Shown one piece after another: positions 53,877 to 63,367 of a stretch of 64,000 nucleotides of DNA; within the stretch, counting starts at the first letter, position 1; each line of letters begins with the position of its first letter. The DNA lies in contig JBDNHI010000202.1 in the NCBI GenBank assembly GCA_041694635.1, positions 1-64,000 of the forward strand, given 5' to 3'. A program made the translations under genes and the position numbers. A model generated the notes under the pieces. The model ran no database searches. It was not told the origin of the DNA and saw only the letters and a program-made list of their open reading frames with translations. This stretch comes from UBA969 sp041694635 (GTDB taxonomy: Bacteria > Planctomycetota > Planctomycetia > Gemmatales > Gemmataceae).

Positions 53877-55271
53877 ATGGACTTTACCTTTTTTCGAATA
53901 TTGATGGCATTAATTTTCCTGTTATTTTCAAGCGTAGCATTTGCTCAAAAAGAAAATCAGCGTTATGAAGTAGGTAGGCGCCTTATTTCCTTTGAAAAAG
54001 AATTTGAAGGACTGAAAGACCCGCAAGTGTTAAAAGTTATTTGCGAACGATTAAAGCCTATTACCTTTTATTTTTTTTCAGGTCAGTTGGATCAATGTGC
54101 CAAAGCTCTTGACCTCGCTCGTTGGAATTGCAAGAACAAAGGAGAATTAGAAAGCGGTCAATCTGTTGCAGATTCACTAAGCATAACGCCTGAAAAACGA
54201 ATTTATTCACCAAATGATAAAACCATTAACTGCTTAATTTCTCAAGTTTATTCTGTGAAGGCAAAAAGCTCATTAAAAGGAAAGATTTTTTTTTGTTTAC
54301 CTACAGGAGAAAAAGTTTGCGATCTTATTACGGTCGAGGTGGAAAGTCTTCCCGTTACAGTTTCTCTTAAAATTAAAGATGTTAAAGAAGGAGAATACCA
54401 TCTAGCGATGGAACTCTTTAGCCAAGATAAACCTGTTGCCTTGCATAAGGTACATATCAGTTTAATCAACGATGCTAGTAAGTTTGTTCAAGAAATGAGC
54501 GCCGCGGCTCTAAAACAAGATTCGGAACCGTGGAAAGCCAGCAAGCAATATCTTGCGATGCTACTTAATGATTTACTTGCTGGAAAAAAGTTCGAAGGGG
54601 ACATTCCCGTTAAACGCATAACCGATAGCAAATTGTTTTTGGAAAAAGGGCTCGATGCGGTTGACCAAGTTAAAGGTGGAGAATACTTAATTGCAATGCC
54701 TGGGAAGTTAGGCCCAGTTCCGGCAAGAGTGTTTATTCCACCCGAAGCTAAAGTTATGCGGGTACCCCTTGTTGTTGCCTTGCATGGTGCAGGCGCAACG
54801 GAAAATATGTTCTTTGAAGCATATGGAAACGGGAAAATAAAAAAACTTTGTGCGGATAAAGGTTGGATGCTGATTGCACCGCGCAATGGAATAAGTGCTG
54901 ATAATTTACAGTTACTGATTAAGGAATTGCCAATAGACCCTAATCAAGTAATAATAATTGGCCATTCAATGGGTGCGGCGCAGGCGTTATCATTTGCTTT
55001 GAATCACACTAAAGAAATTAAAGCGTTAGGTTTGATGGGGGGTGCCGGTTCAATAGGGAAAAATCAAACCTTGGGAACCTTGCCTGTTTTCGTTGGGGTT
55101 GGGGCCGAAGACTTTGCCCGCACCTCGGTTGCAAGGTTTGCCCAAGACGCTAAAAAACAAAAAGATAATAACTTGCTATTTAAAGAATATGAAGCAATTG
55201 AGCACAGTTCTATCTGTCAGGTTTGTCTTCCCGAAATGTTCGATTTCTTTGCTTTAGCTTTAAAAAAGTAA
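53877..55271 (+). CDS. Exported alpha/beta hydrolase (esterase-like)
   Basis: A 464-residue protein with a signal peptide (about 1-23, ending near FAQ). The N-terminal 270 residues contain a beta-sandwich-like region. The C-terminal hydrolase domain (about 280-464) has VPLVVALHGAGATENMFFEA, the nucleophile elbow IIIGHSMGAAQALSF (Ser near residue 363), the acid candidate in VGVGAEDFAR and the base in EHSSIC. This resembles polyhydroxybutyrate-depolymerase or feruloyl-esterase-like hydrolases. It probably acts outside the cytoplasm. AGGA precedes the ATG. Confidence 0.7.
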   Translation: MDFTFFRILMALIFLLFSSVAFAQKENQRYEVGRRLISFEKEFEGLKDPQVLKVICERLKPITFYFFSGQLDQCAKALDLARWNCKNKGELESGQSVADSLSITPEKRIYSPNDKTINCLISQVYSVKAKSSLKGKIFFCLPTGEKVCDLITVEVESLPVTVSLKIKDVKEGEYHLAMELFSQDKPVALHKVHISLINDASKFVQEMSAAALKQDSEPWKASKQYLAMLLNDLLAGKKFEGDIPVKRITDSKLFLEKGLDAVDQVKGGEYLIAMPGKLGPVPARVFIPPEAKVMRVPLVVALHGAGATENMFFEAYGNGKIKKLCADKGWMLIAPRNGISADNLQLLIKELPIDPNQVIIIGHSMGAAQALSFALNHTKEIKALGLMGGAGSIGKNQTLGTLPVFVGVGAEDFARTSVARFAQDAKKQKDNNLLFKEYEAIEHSSICQVCLPEMFDFFALALKK

Positions 55272-55371
55272 GGCTCTAACTGACTTCCCAACTTCTTTCT
55301 ATATTTTATTAGAATAAGGTTTAGTGGTTGTTTCCCCAAGATTATTTACAAGGGAACGGAGAGATACTTTA

Positions 55372-56196
55372 ATGGAACTTTTTGACAAAATTCAGGAAAG
55401 CGTACAAGTCATCAGGTCACGCTGGAATGGTAAACCTAAAGTGGGCATTATCCTAGGCACGGGGCTTGGTGGATTTGCTCAAGAAATCCAGCAGGAAGCT
55501 TCTATTCCTTATAAGGATATTCCCCACTTTCCCGAATCAACAGCCCCAACCCATATCGGAAGAATGATCTGTGGAAGAATTGGCGGTAAATCTGTCGTTG
55601 CAATGGAAGGGCGATTTCATTTCTACGAAGGTTATACGATGGAGCAAATTACTATGCCAGTTCGTGCCTTAAAGGCACTTGGGTGTGATACTTTGATTGT
55701 TAGTAATGCTTGTGGTGGAATGAATCCTCAGCATTCGCGTGGCGACCTAATGTTTATTGAAGATCAAATCAATCTTATGGGGGGTAATCCTCTCATAGGT
55801 AAAAATGACGACCGCCTTGGGGTGAGATTTCCTGATATGTGTTTTCCTTATGACAGGGATTTATTAAAAATCGCAGAAGAAGTGGCTTTGGAAGAACGCA
55901 TTAGGTGTCATAAAGGTGTTTTTGTTGCAGTTTCAGGTCCTAATTTAGAAACGCGGGCAGAGTACCGTTTTTTAAGGCAAGCTGGTGCTGATGTGGTTGG
56001 AATGTCTACCGTTCCTGAAGTGATTGTTGCGGTTCATTCGGGACTTAAAACTTTAGGAATTTCGGTTATTACCGATATGTGCCTTCCAGATGCGCTGGAA
56101 CCGGTTAAACTAGAAGAGATTATTGCGACCGCAAACGAGGCCGAGAAAAAGTTACGCATTCTAGTTACTAACATTGTTAAAAAAATCCCTGCCTAA
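55372..56196 (+). CDS. punA: Purine-nucleoside phosphorylase (trimeric PNP type)
   Basis: A 274-residue PNP that splits inosine and guanosine with phosphate. ATG 55372 is used, since GGAGAG lies eight bases before it; the longer GTG frame adds an unlikely tail. Family motifs are VGIILGTGLGGFAQEIQ, PTHIGRMICGRIGGKSVV, MEGRFHFYEGYTMEQIT, NACGGMNPQHSRGDLMFIE and the purine-site block SGPNLETRAEYRFLR. It belongs to the trimeric PunA class, not hexameric DeoD. The YhcC-type gene follows after 19 bases. Confidence 0.93.
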   Translation: MELFDKIQESVQVIRSRWNGKPKVGIILGTGLGGFAQEIQQEASIPYKDIPHFPESTAPTHIGRMICGRIGGKSVVAMEGRFHFYEGYTMEQITMPVRALKALGCDTLIVSNACGGMNPQHSRGDLMFIEDQINLMGGNPLIGKNDDRLGVRFPDMCFPYDRDLLKIAEEVALEERIRCHKGVFVAVSGPNLETRAEYRFLRQAGADVVGMSTVPEVIVAVHSGLKTLGISVITDMCLPDALEPVKLEEIIATANEAEKKLRILVTNIVKKIPA

Positions 56197-56215
56197 GTCA
56201 GAAAGAGTGATCATT

Positions 56216-57214
56216 ATGCCACGCATTGATACGGGTAAACAGTTGATTGGCGAAGGCTTTAATTCCTTTAACCGTTTCCTTCGGGATAAGTTCGGGGAAA
56301 AAGTCTACCGTGTTACTATCGACGGGGGCTTCACTTGCCCTAATGTAGATGGAACGGTCACGACAGGCGGCTGCGTTTACTGCGATAATCGTAGTTTTAG
56401 TCCAAATCGCAGAATGCCTAGAATCAGCATCGCAGATCAGGTTCAAAAAGGAATTACCTTCCTTTCAAAATATTTTGAATGTTCCAAGTTCATTGCTTAT
56501 TTTCAAGCCGCTACAAATACCCATGGGAAAATTGAAAAGCTCGAAAGGCTTTATAAGGAAGCCCTTAATCATCCTCAAGTTGTTGGATTGGCAATTGGCA
56601 CAAGGCCCGATTCAGTGCCAGAGTCCGTGCTTGAGTTGTTGCAAGATATTGCAAAAGATCGTTTTGTTTGCTTGGAATTGGGGTTGCAATCTGCTCACGA
56701 CCGTTCGTTGGTCTGGATGAATCGTGGCCACGATGTGGATTCCTTTACCGATGCGGTTAGGCGTTCTAAAAACCGCAACTTAGACCTTTGCGCCCATGTT
56801 ATTCTTGGCCTTCCAGGGGAATCTCATGCCGATATGCTTTACACCGCCGATTATCTTGCCGCAATGAATATCGACGGCGTAAAAATTCATAATCTTCATG
56901 TGGTTCGAGATACACCTATGGAAGCGATGTATAACCGTGGCGAAGTTCCGATGATGATGCAACCCGATTATGTAAACTTGGTTTGTGATTTTCTTGAGCG
57001 TTTGCCTCAGACTTACACCATTCATAGGCTTACTGGTGATGCACCTGGGGAATATCTTATCGCCCCAGATTGGTGCGTTCGTAAACATGAGATCCTAGCC
57101 CAAATTAAACAAGAATTTAAAAATCGTGGTACTTCCCAAGGTAGTAAGTTCCTCGCTTCTAACACTTCTCCAAGCATTTTAATGAAAAGAAAAACCCTGC
57201 CGCTACTAGGGTAG
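56216..57214 (+). CDS. YhcC-like radical SAM protein (TIGR01212 family)
   Basis: A 332-residue radical SAM protein of the YhcC group. ATG 56216 is chosen since the family starts close to GFNSFNRFLRDKFGEKVYRV. The iron-sulfur cysteines lie in DGGFTCPNVDGTVTTGGCVY, followed by C again. LELGLQSAHDRSLVWMNRGH and AHVILGLPGESHADM are also characteristic, and IHNLHVVRDTPMEAMY follows. The substrate of this family is not firmly known. It shares a likely operon with PNP. The end of the gene overlaps a weak AAACCCT/AGGGTTT stem. Confidence 0.9.
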   Translation: MPRIDTGKQLIGEGFNSFNRFLRDKFGEKVYRVTIDGGFTCPNVDGTVTTGGCVYCDNRSFSPNRRMPRISIADQVQKGITFLSKYFECSKFIAYFQAATNTHGKIEKLERLYKEALNHPQVVGLAIGTRPDSVPESVLELLQDIAKDRFVCLELGLQSAHDRSLVWMNRGHDVDSFTDAVRRSKNRNLDLCAHVILGLPGESHADMLYTADYLAAMNIDGVKIHNLHVVRDTPMEAMYNRGEVPMMMQPDYVNLVCDFLERLPQTYTIHRLTGDAPGEYLIAPDWCVRKHEILAQIKQEFKNRGTSQGSKFLASNTSPSILMKRKTLPLLG

Positions 57215-57251
57215 TAATGGAAGGGTTTTGCCGTTTATAAATCCAATTTTT

Positions 57252-57620
57252 TTACCTAGCTGGATAGGTATAAGAATGAGTTCCGTTATTGTAATAATAA
57301 TAATTAGAATGGCTCTGTGAACCCAACTGGCCATTGCCTGGTTGGTTGGCAGGCGGGTTTTGATAATTCGTACCAGGCCAGTAAGGGAAAGACATCGGGG
57401 CAATTGGCTGATTTATTGCTTCAGAGGGCCAATAGGTGTACCAAGGGGCTAGCGGCGGAATGGGTGGGTGCTTTTGGTTATAGTGTTGGTGATGGTGTGG
57501 CATCAAGTACCAATTGCTTAAGAAAAACCCCATTTGTCCTTGAGCTGTGTACATCATCTGAGCCTTGGCAGAAGGTACTGCAATTAAAGCTAGCAATATT
57601 CCTAATACGATTTTCTTCAT
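57252..57620 (-). CDS. Small secreted Tyr/Pro/Asn-rich protein
   Basis: A 122-residue protein with a clear signal peptide (MKKIVLGILLALIAVPSAKA, then Q). The mature chain is low-complexity, with HHHQHY, PPIPPLAPWYTYWP and NYYYYNN runs. A strong AGGTGAG ribosome site precedes the ATG. It has the same composition style as the neighbour at 57678 and may be its distant paralogue. Role unknown; a surface or matrix protein is a possible guess. Confidence 0.65.
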   Translation of the reverse strand: MKKIVLGILLALIAVPSAKAQMMYTAQGQMGFFLSNWYLMPHHHQHYNQKHPPIPPLAPWYTYWPSEAINQPIAPMSFPYWPGTNYQNPPANQPGNGQLGSQSHSNYYYYNNGTHSYTYPAR

Positions 57621-57677
57621 TTCTCACCTTTAAATTTGAAAAAGTTAATTCAATTTTGTCTTCAACCTGAAAAGGAA

Positions 57678-58025
57678 TTATCTCCCGTACCAATAACTGG
57701 GCACCATAGTGTTAGGCATAGAGGGATAATAATGGTATCCAGCGGTTGGTTGGTCCGCGGTGGTTCCCCCTTGCGATTGGTTTTGTTGCTGCCAGAAATT
57801 AGGGTAGCCATAGTTTTGGTACGAAGGCGTGTAGTAAGGGACGGGTGTATTAAATTGGTTCATAAGTGGATAATAGCGGCCAACATACCCATAGTGCCTG
57901 CCGAATATATTTGGGTATTGTTTTTCCATACCGCCTGAATAATGATTCGGTCCATCCGCCTTTATTTCATAGCAAAGTCCAAAAATTAGAAATCCGAGGG
58001 AAAGAAGTGAGAGCATTTTTTTCAT
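57678..58025 (-). CDS. Small secreted Tyr-rich protein
   Basis: A 115-residue protein with a signal peptide (MKKMLSLLSLGFLIFGLCYE). The mature part is rich in Tyr, Pro, Asn and Gln: HYGYVGRYYPLMNQF, YYTPSYQNYGYPNFW and YHYYPSMPNTMVPSYWYG. Same-strand neighbour of the 57252 gene, 57 bases upstream of it, so probably cotranscribed. No domain is recognised. Confidence 0.65.
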   Translation of the reverse strand: MKKMLSLLSLGFLIFGLCYEIKADGPNHYSGGMEKQYPNIFGRHYGYVGRYYPLMNQFNTPVPYYTPSYQNYGYPNFWQQQNQSQGGTTADQPTAGYHYYPSMPNTMVPSYWYGR

Positions 58026-58195
58026 AGTGATACTCGATGCAAGTTAAGATGAATCTTTTAGCCCATGCATCTAATATTCAACATAAATCATTAATCAAAA
58101 TTTAAAAAGGTATGAAGGAACAAAAAACCGTGAAGTTATAATTGATACAATTAGAATGTTTCATAGATTCAATCGGGGTTTTCATTAAAATGGGT

Positions 58196-60913
58196 TTAAA
58201 ACTCAATTTTCATCTTCATCAGGCCGTTACATTCTGGATAAATCGTAATACTGTCGTCACGAATAATAAGGTCACCTTGGTCATTTCCCTGTAAATCCAT
58301 AAAGCAAGCCCGCTTGGGAGTTCTTACACACCTGATATCACAAGGAGTTGCAAATCCCTCGGTTTCTTCAAGAAGAAGGAATACCGAGGATTCATCGGCT
58401 TTGAATGATATCTGATGGAGAACTAGGTTTGGGGCATCAATGTGAAAAAACCATCCTGTTGGCCCTGCGGGAGGATGACCTCGGTTAACCTGTTGAATAT
58501 GGATTGGGGAGTCTAAAGCCATTGCCAGTTGGAATGGATGTTCCCGATCCATACTTAAACCTAAACAAAAGTTGGTGTTTTTTTCTCCTTCGGTGATAAG
58601 AAGTACATCGATCATACGGTCGCCTTGTTTTTCAAGATGAGAAAGTCCTCTGGTAAACAGGAAAGTCCGTCTGATACCCCATTTCCATTCGAGAAAATCA
58701 CAACTTTCAATCCGCTGATTTTGTGTGCTCGCTATCTTTCCCTCTAATCCACGGTATAAGTTGACTTGATCTAATGGCCAAGCAAAACGGCAGGCTATAT
58801 AGTTTGACCAACGGTCACCTCGCAAGGGTTTGGTTGGTAGGACTTCGATATTAATTTCGAGCATAGGCCTACCTAGCCAAGCACGAATGGTTTGACTAAA
58901 TTTTGCGATCACTTCTTGGTTTGAGCCAAGGATGGTTCCGTTGCATTTGATTTCGCCAAAAAGCGGGCCCGTTGAAGTAACTTGTATATTATCAGCCATT
59001 ACTTTGCTACCAACATTGGCGATAAGTTGCTGGCTAAGTCTGTTGGCTCTAGTTTTTAAATCGCGGAAGGCTTTGATTCCGCCCGTCGTTCGGTCTATTT
59101 CTGCCTCAAAAAACTCATTTCTAACAGAGTTCTCATCTGCAAGTTTAAATTTGTTAGCGAATTTAGGCGGGTTTAAACTATCTGCAAGGGGTACCCAAGT
59201 GTATCCCAATCCTGGAACTTCGATGATCGATTCGGATTTGTTAACGGATTGGTTAACAGCCAAAACCCCCTTGGCAGATTGAGGGCCAGAGGAACTTTCA
59301 GTTTCCATACCAATTCTACGAGTAAAGCTGCAAGGGTTGATAAGAAGAATACCTTTTTTACCTTCTTCGCCTCGTAGTAAAATTCGGTCGGTTAATAATT
59401 CCCCTGCTTGCTGGAATAGCAAATCAGCGGATTTATCATTTTTTGTAAAATTAAGTTCTAATTTTAGTTCTGCTTTTTCCCAGTCGAGTGCAAATTGCTT
59501 TGCCGGTTCGGTTTGATTCGCATTTAGTACATTTAAAATGGACGCCAGATTGCTTGCGCAATCAAGTGTTCTGCGGTTTTTCAAATGGTGCATAGGGCCT
59601 GAGATTGGAGAGTCAGTATGAATTCCTAAGGTATCGGTGTTAAAATCATCTTGAGAAAGGGGGCCCGGGTACTCAGAAGGATAAACCTCGTGTAAATAGT
59701 TAGACATAGTAAGCCAATTTCCGAAAATTGGGGCTAAGTTGTTAGCAATTAAAAAGTAATCGTAAAAAGGTGAGGTGGTTGGTGTGGTTTTAAAGAAGGC
59801 TAAAGTTGCGGAACTATCCTGCTGCAGCACTTTTCCCAAATGAAATGCAAGATGAAAAAAAGTATGGTTAGTACTGGAGCTAAAGGGGTCTCTGCAAAAA
59901 GTTTCTATTTGTCTCCCTACGCTTGAAGACCAGCTAAATACAGGGCCACGAAAGCTTGGCACATTATTCTCACCGTTAGGCATTAATAATGATTTGCTGA
60001 AACCCGCAAGGTGCAAAACCCTAGGAGAATCAGAAGACAGGCCTTGGGTCGATTTGGCAAAAATTTTACTTTCTCTGCCTATCAAATTCAATAATGTTTC
60101 TCTGCCTTTTTTTATATTCCATATCCTTGAAGTTAACGGGCCAACGGGCTCCGGCGAATCCTTAAATAAACCACCACATATTTCTAAAAGGTCCGCATTA
60201 ACCCACTCCTTTAATTGCTCTAGTTCCTTCGCTTCAAGATTAGATATTTCTTCTCCACTTGCAATTAAATTGCTTGGCAAGCCAGATGCAATGTTGGGGA
60301 TTTTAAAGTCGGTCAATTTTTTTATAGGCACAAAATCTAGTAGATGGATGCTCGAAGCATGAAGTACTTCTCTGCCGCTTTGTATTAATGCGCAAGCGCT
60401 GCGTAGATTTTCTTTTGCACTTTCCCAGTCCCCCTCCATATATTTTCCTGATGCTTGTACACACTCCGACCATATTGACTCGTGGGAAAGCAAGTTTTCG
60501 TGTTGCATTGCTTCAAAAAGACCATTGACCATTAAATAAGCAAAACCTACTGCATAAAAATAGTCTAATTCCGCAGGTTGGGTTTCAACTGAAAAATTTT
60601 TGAGTGACTTTAAAAGCTTGTCAAGGTTCTTTATGGTTTCCGATTTTTGAGCACTGGCGTTGAAAATATTAGAACTTTTTACCCGATATGATTCGTGGTT
60701 TGATGCATCGACTAAGCAAACAATAGAGGATTCTGTTATCTCCTCTGTATCTTGGTAGCTGATTATTTTTGGAGGATTAATCGAGTCTGCAATTATTGCA
60801 GGGTGCCATAACGAAAGGTAACCATTAAGAATTTGCGCAACCAAGTCTTCATCAAGGTAAAGGTTGGTTGTTGTGGGCAAAGGGTGTTGCGAAACGAGGT
60901 AGCTTGAACTCAT
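58196..60913 (-). CDS. Large protein with a GH38-like C-terminal beta-sandwich
   Basis: A 905-residue cytoplasmic-looking protein. ATG 60913 (MSSSYLVSQHPLP) is preferred over an upstream TTG. From about residue 590 to the end it resembles the C-terminal beta-sandwich of family-38 glycoside hydrolases: NEFFEAEIDRTTGGIKAFRD, RAWLGRPMLEINIEVLPTKP, GWFFHIDAPNLVLHQ. The N-terminal half lacks the GH38 nucleophile block, and no classical catalytic motif was found. It may be an inactive relative, or a distinct carbohydrate-active enzyme. No sugar genes adjoin it. Confidence 0.5.
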   Translation of the reverse strand: MSSSYLVSQHPLPTTTNLYLDEDLVAQILNGYLSLWHPAIIADSINPPKIISYQDTEEITESSIVCLVDASNHESYRVKSSNIFNASAQKSETIKNLDKLLKSLKNFSVETQPAELDYFYAVGFAYLMVNGLFEAMQHENLLSHESIWSECVQASGKYMEGDWESAKENLRSACALIQSGREVLHASSIHLLDFVPIKKLTDFKIPNIASGLPSNLIASGEEISNLEAKELEQLKEWVNADLLEICGGLFKDSPEPVGPLTSRIWNIKKGRETLLNLIGRESKIFAKSTQGLSSDSPRVLHLAGFSKSLLMPNGENNVPSFRGPVFSWSSSVGRQIETFCRDPFSSSTNHTFFHLAFHLGKVLQQDSSATLAFFKTTPTTSPFYDYFLIANNLAPIFGNWLTMSNYLHEVYPSEYPGPLSQDDFNTDTLGIHTDSPISGPMHHLKNRRTLDCASNLASILNVLNANQTEPAKQFALDWEKAELKLELNFTKNDKSADLLFQQAGELLTDRILLRGEEGKKGILLINPCSFTRRIGMETESSSGPQSAKGVLAVNQSVNKSESIIEVPGLGYTWVPLADSLNPPKFANKFKLADENSVRNEFFEAEIDRTTGGIKAFRDLKTRANRLSQQLIANVGSKVMADNIQVTSTGPLFGEIKCNGTILGSNQEVIAKFSQTIRAWLGRPMLEINIEVLPTKPLRGDRWSNYIACRFAWPLDQVNLYRGLEGKIASTQNQRIESCDFLEWKWGIRRTFLFTRGLSHLEKQGDRMIDVLLITEGEKNTNFCLGLSMDREHPFQLAMALDSPIHIQQVNRGHPPAGPTGWFFHIDAPNLVLHQISFKADESSVFLLLEETEGFATPCDIRCVRTPKRACFMDLQGNDQGDLIIRDDSITIYPECNGLMKMKIEF

Positions 60914-61050
60914 GATGCCAATCTCAGAATAAATAAATATAATCTCGGGCAAAGGATTTGCCCTTTCGAGAAAAGTTATTCTACTAAGATTTTAAATCGA
61001 AAAGGATGCAATTCGCAAAGAATCGTCGCAATAAATCAAGGGGCACTTAT

Positions 61051-61311
61051 TTACTGCCCGCCCATACCGGCTCCTGCGCCTTTCATGGCTGATTTGTTCA
61101 TATCCTTATTTATAGCTTTCTTGATAGGTTCGTTATTCAAAGTACCCTTGGGGTATTCGATGGGCTGGCTGAATCTTTTGTCCTCAACAGGCGGAACCTT
61201 AAATTCCTCAGGCTTTTTGGGTGGCTTGAGATTATCTGTAGTGGTGCACCCCAGAATAAGGTAAACCAGTAAGGGAGCAGCACGCATTCCCGTGCTAATG
61301 ATTTCCCTCAT
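61051..61311 (-). CDS. Small predicted lipoprotein
   Basis: An 86-residue protein with a signal peptide and lipobox LILGC (Cys near residue 22). The mature part has a proline/lysine-rich stretch (PPKKPEEFKVPPVEDKRFSQ) and a Gly/Met tail. AGGAG lies nine bases before the ATG. No family is recognised. It lies downstream of sodA on the same strand but is separated by a terminator. Confidence 0.6.
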   Translation of the reverse strand: MREIISTGMRAAPLLVYLILGCTTTDNLKPPKKPEEFKVPPVEDKRFSQPIEYPKGTLNNEPIKKAINKDMNKSAMKGAGAGMGGQ

Positions 61312-61387
61312 AATCTTAAAGCTCCTATGTAAACATCGTGATTAACTCTGTCAGCCATTTAACTTCAAATAGGAAAGGGTGCAATAG

Positions 61388-61426
61388 CAAAAGGACCTTC
61401 CTGAATAAAAATTCAGAAAGGTCCTA
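61388..61426 (-). terminator. Rho-independent terminator
   Basis: A 14-bp stem: plus 61392-61406 (AGGACCTTCCTGAAT) with 61411-61425 (ATTCAGAAAGGTCCT), loop AAAA, followed on the minus strand by TTTTGC. It ends the superoxide dismutase transcript. Confidence 0.85.
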
Positions 61427-61449
61427 TAAGAATTATTTAAAATTAATAC

Positions 61450-62061
61450 TTAGTGCTTGGCTTTATCAAAACTAGAACCTATTTCTTTCCAGTTTGCAAC
61501 ATTCCACCAAGCATCCACATAGTCGGCTCGTTTATTCTGATAACGCAGGTAGTATGCGTGTTCCCAAACATCGATGCCAAACAAAGCAATTTTGCCTTGC
61601 ATAATTGGGCTATCTTGATTTCCGGTATGCGTAATTTCAAGTTTACCATTACTTAAGACCAACCAAGACCAACCTGAGCCAAACCGTGCCAAAGCGGCTT
61701 CTTTAATTTTAACTTTTAGGGTTGCAAAATCACCAAAAGTGGAATTGATTGCTTCCGCAAGGGAACCCGTAGGTTCTCCCCCACCAGTTGGACTCATCGT
61801 TGTCCAAAAAAGGGTGTGGTTGGCGTGTCCGCCACCGTTGTTAATAACTTTTTGTCTGATAGTTTCAGGGATAGTCTGGATTTCTCTTAGAAGTTGTTCG
61901 ATCGACTTTGATTGTAAAGCTGGTTGGTCAGCTAAAGCAGCATTAAGGTTATCAACATAAGCTTTATGATGTCTGCCATGATGTATTTCCATGGTCAATT
62001 TATCGATAGCTTTTTCGAGAGAATCAGCAGGATATGGAAGACTGGGAAGCTCAAATGCCAT
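61450..62061 (-). CDS. sodA: Iron/manganese superoxide dismutase, Mn-type signature
   Basis: A 203-residue cytosolic SOD that turns superoxide into peroxide and oxygen. Metal ligands are His27 (MEIHHGRHHKAYV), His82 (GGGHANHTLFW), Asp164 and His168 (IDVWEHAYYLRYQNKR). GGG before the second His and Gln in GNQDSP are features more usual in the Mn type, though cambialistic use cannot be excluded. AGGAG precedes the ATG. A 15-base palindrome lies 41 bases upstream and may be an operator. Confidence 0.93.
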   Translation of the reverse strand: MAFELPSLPYPADSLEKAIDKLTMEIHHGRHHKAYVDNLNAALADQPALQSKSIEQLLREIQTIPETIRQKVINNGGGHANHTLFWTTMSPTGGGEPTGSLAEAINSTFGDFATLKVKIKEAALARFGSGWSWLVLSNGKLEITHTGNQDSPIMQGKIALFGIDVWEHAYYLRYQNKRADYVDAWWNVANWKEIGSSFDKAKH

Positions 62062-62101
62062 TTAAAAACTCCTATTCGTAAAATCATTTATATAAGGAAA
62101 A

Positions 62102-62116
62102 AATCCCCAGGGGATT
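62102..62116. promoter_or_regulatory. Palindrome upstream of sodA, possible operator
   Basis: AATCCCC-A-GGGGATT is a perfect 15-base palindrome 41 bases before the sodA ATG. On the minus strand a TATAAA (62087-62092) lies just downstream, so the palindrome would sit near the -35 region. It could be an operator or a short hairpin. Confidence 0.3.
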
Positions 62117-63367
62117 ATTTTCTTCAGACACTAAAGTAACATTTTCTAAGCCAAGGGCAAAAAGAAAAGGAGTGATTCTTTTTTTGCTTAAAAGTATGGC
62201 TTAAAGTGGGTTTAAAATAGAGTCCCAGAAACATAGCGATTTAGCCTTTTAACCGCTGATATAATTTGGTTTTAGGGTTTAAAAGCATGGCTTGAGGAAA
62301 AATTGTAGTTTTTTAAATTAAATGCTAAAAATTAAAGCCAAGAACGCTTTAATTTGCATCTTTGTATTTTTACTTCGTCGCCCATTTTAAGGGGATTGGT
62401 CTTAATGCAAAAATGTTTAGTGCTACGACTCTTGCGGTAGGTTGTTTCTTTCTACACCATACTTTCTAATGAAATTTTAGTTTCCGGATTTCAGGTATAA
62501 TTGGAAAGTTGGAACCTGAGCCCTCTTAGATATCAAGTTCTAAAGACCATTTGTATTTAAGCCTTTTCAATTGTTTCAAAAACTTTATCAAAGTTTATCC
62601 GGCCTTGCCCAATTTTGTTTGGTTTTGAAATACCCCTTTTCCTGACTCTCGAAAATTTAGATGTTTTGCAAATGGATAGAGACCTCCGAGGTCGTGGATA
62701 GGATCAATAATTGGTAGACTTGACTCGATGCAAACCCCTAAATCTCAAACTTCTTCCCAAAGGTTGCGAGCAGATTTTTAGTTTTTTGCGATTGGGGAAC
62801 TTTGGGTCAGAATGTTAAAGATAATTCCTTCAATTACAGTAAACATTACCAATTTCTTTAAATGGAAACCCCTCATGTTGGAAGCCAAACATTAATAAAC
62901 TGGCAGGTACATTAAAAATAGTAACTACATGGTGTCAATTTGCAGACTTTGGCAAATTTTTTATAATAAGTTTTCTTTATCTTCTGTTTTAAAAAAGGTG
63001 CTTTTTACGCTAGGCGCTAGACCAGAAGTATTTTTCAATTGGCTGACCGCTTGGAAGATCTGCAAGAACTTGTGAGGGTTTTAGGTGTCTTCCTCAAGAA
63101 CCATTTCAAGGCGCTTAAATTGTAGTTCCATAATTGTGCAAAAAGTTTCTTCAAGTTTCTTACTTGCAAAGCAAAGAGTCGAATAGGTAATAAACTTCAA
63201 AGCCTCCTGTTTAACCAACTTAACCTTTAGTAACCATAAATAGTTGAAAGACTGATAGCAATAAAAAGTGAAAAATAAAGGACATTTTGTCAAAAGGTCG
63301 ATGGACAAAATTAGATTGATTGTTAGGCTAAACTTACACAAGGTGTTTTAATTTAGGGAGAATAGAA
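62117..63367. other. Long intergenic stretch without a convincing gene
   Basis: About 1.25 kb between the sodA palindrome and the small gene at 63368. All frames are broken often. Items seen: a GACCT-CCG-AGGTC palindrome (62681-62693), a terminator-like stem AATTTGC/GCAAATT with a T-run (62937-62962), and a weak 86-codon minus-strand frame (63081-63341). No rRNA, RNase P, tmRNA or tRNA sequence was recognised. It may hold a decayed gene or an unknown RNA. Confidence 0.5.

Noticed and set aside
57190..57231. AAACCCT/AGGGTTT stem at the end of the YhcC-like gene
   Set aside because: The loop is long and no T-run follows, so it is not supported as a terminator.
62681..62693. GACCT-CCG-AGGTC palindrome
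   Set aside because: A five-bp stem in non-coding sequence with no nearby promoter or T-run is within chance.
63081..63341. An 86-codon minus-strand frame with several Cys and Phe residues
   Set aside because: Its composition is like that of random AT-rich sequence, no good ribosome site is visible, and no domain is recognised.
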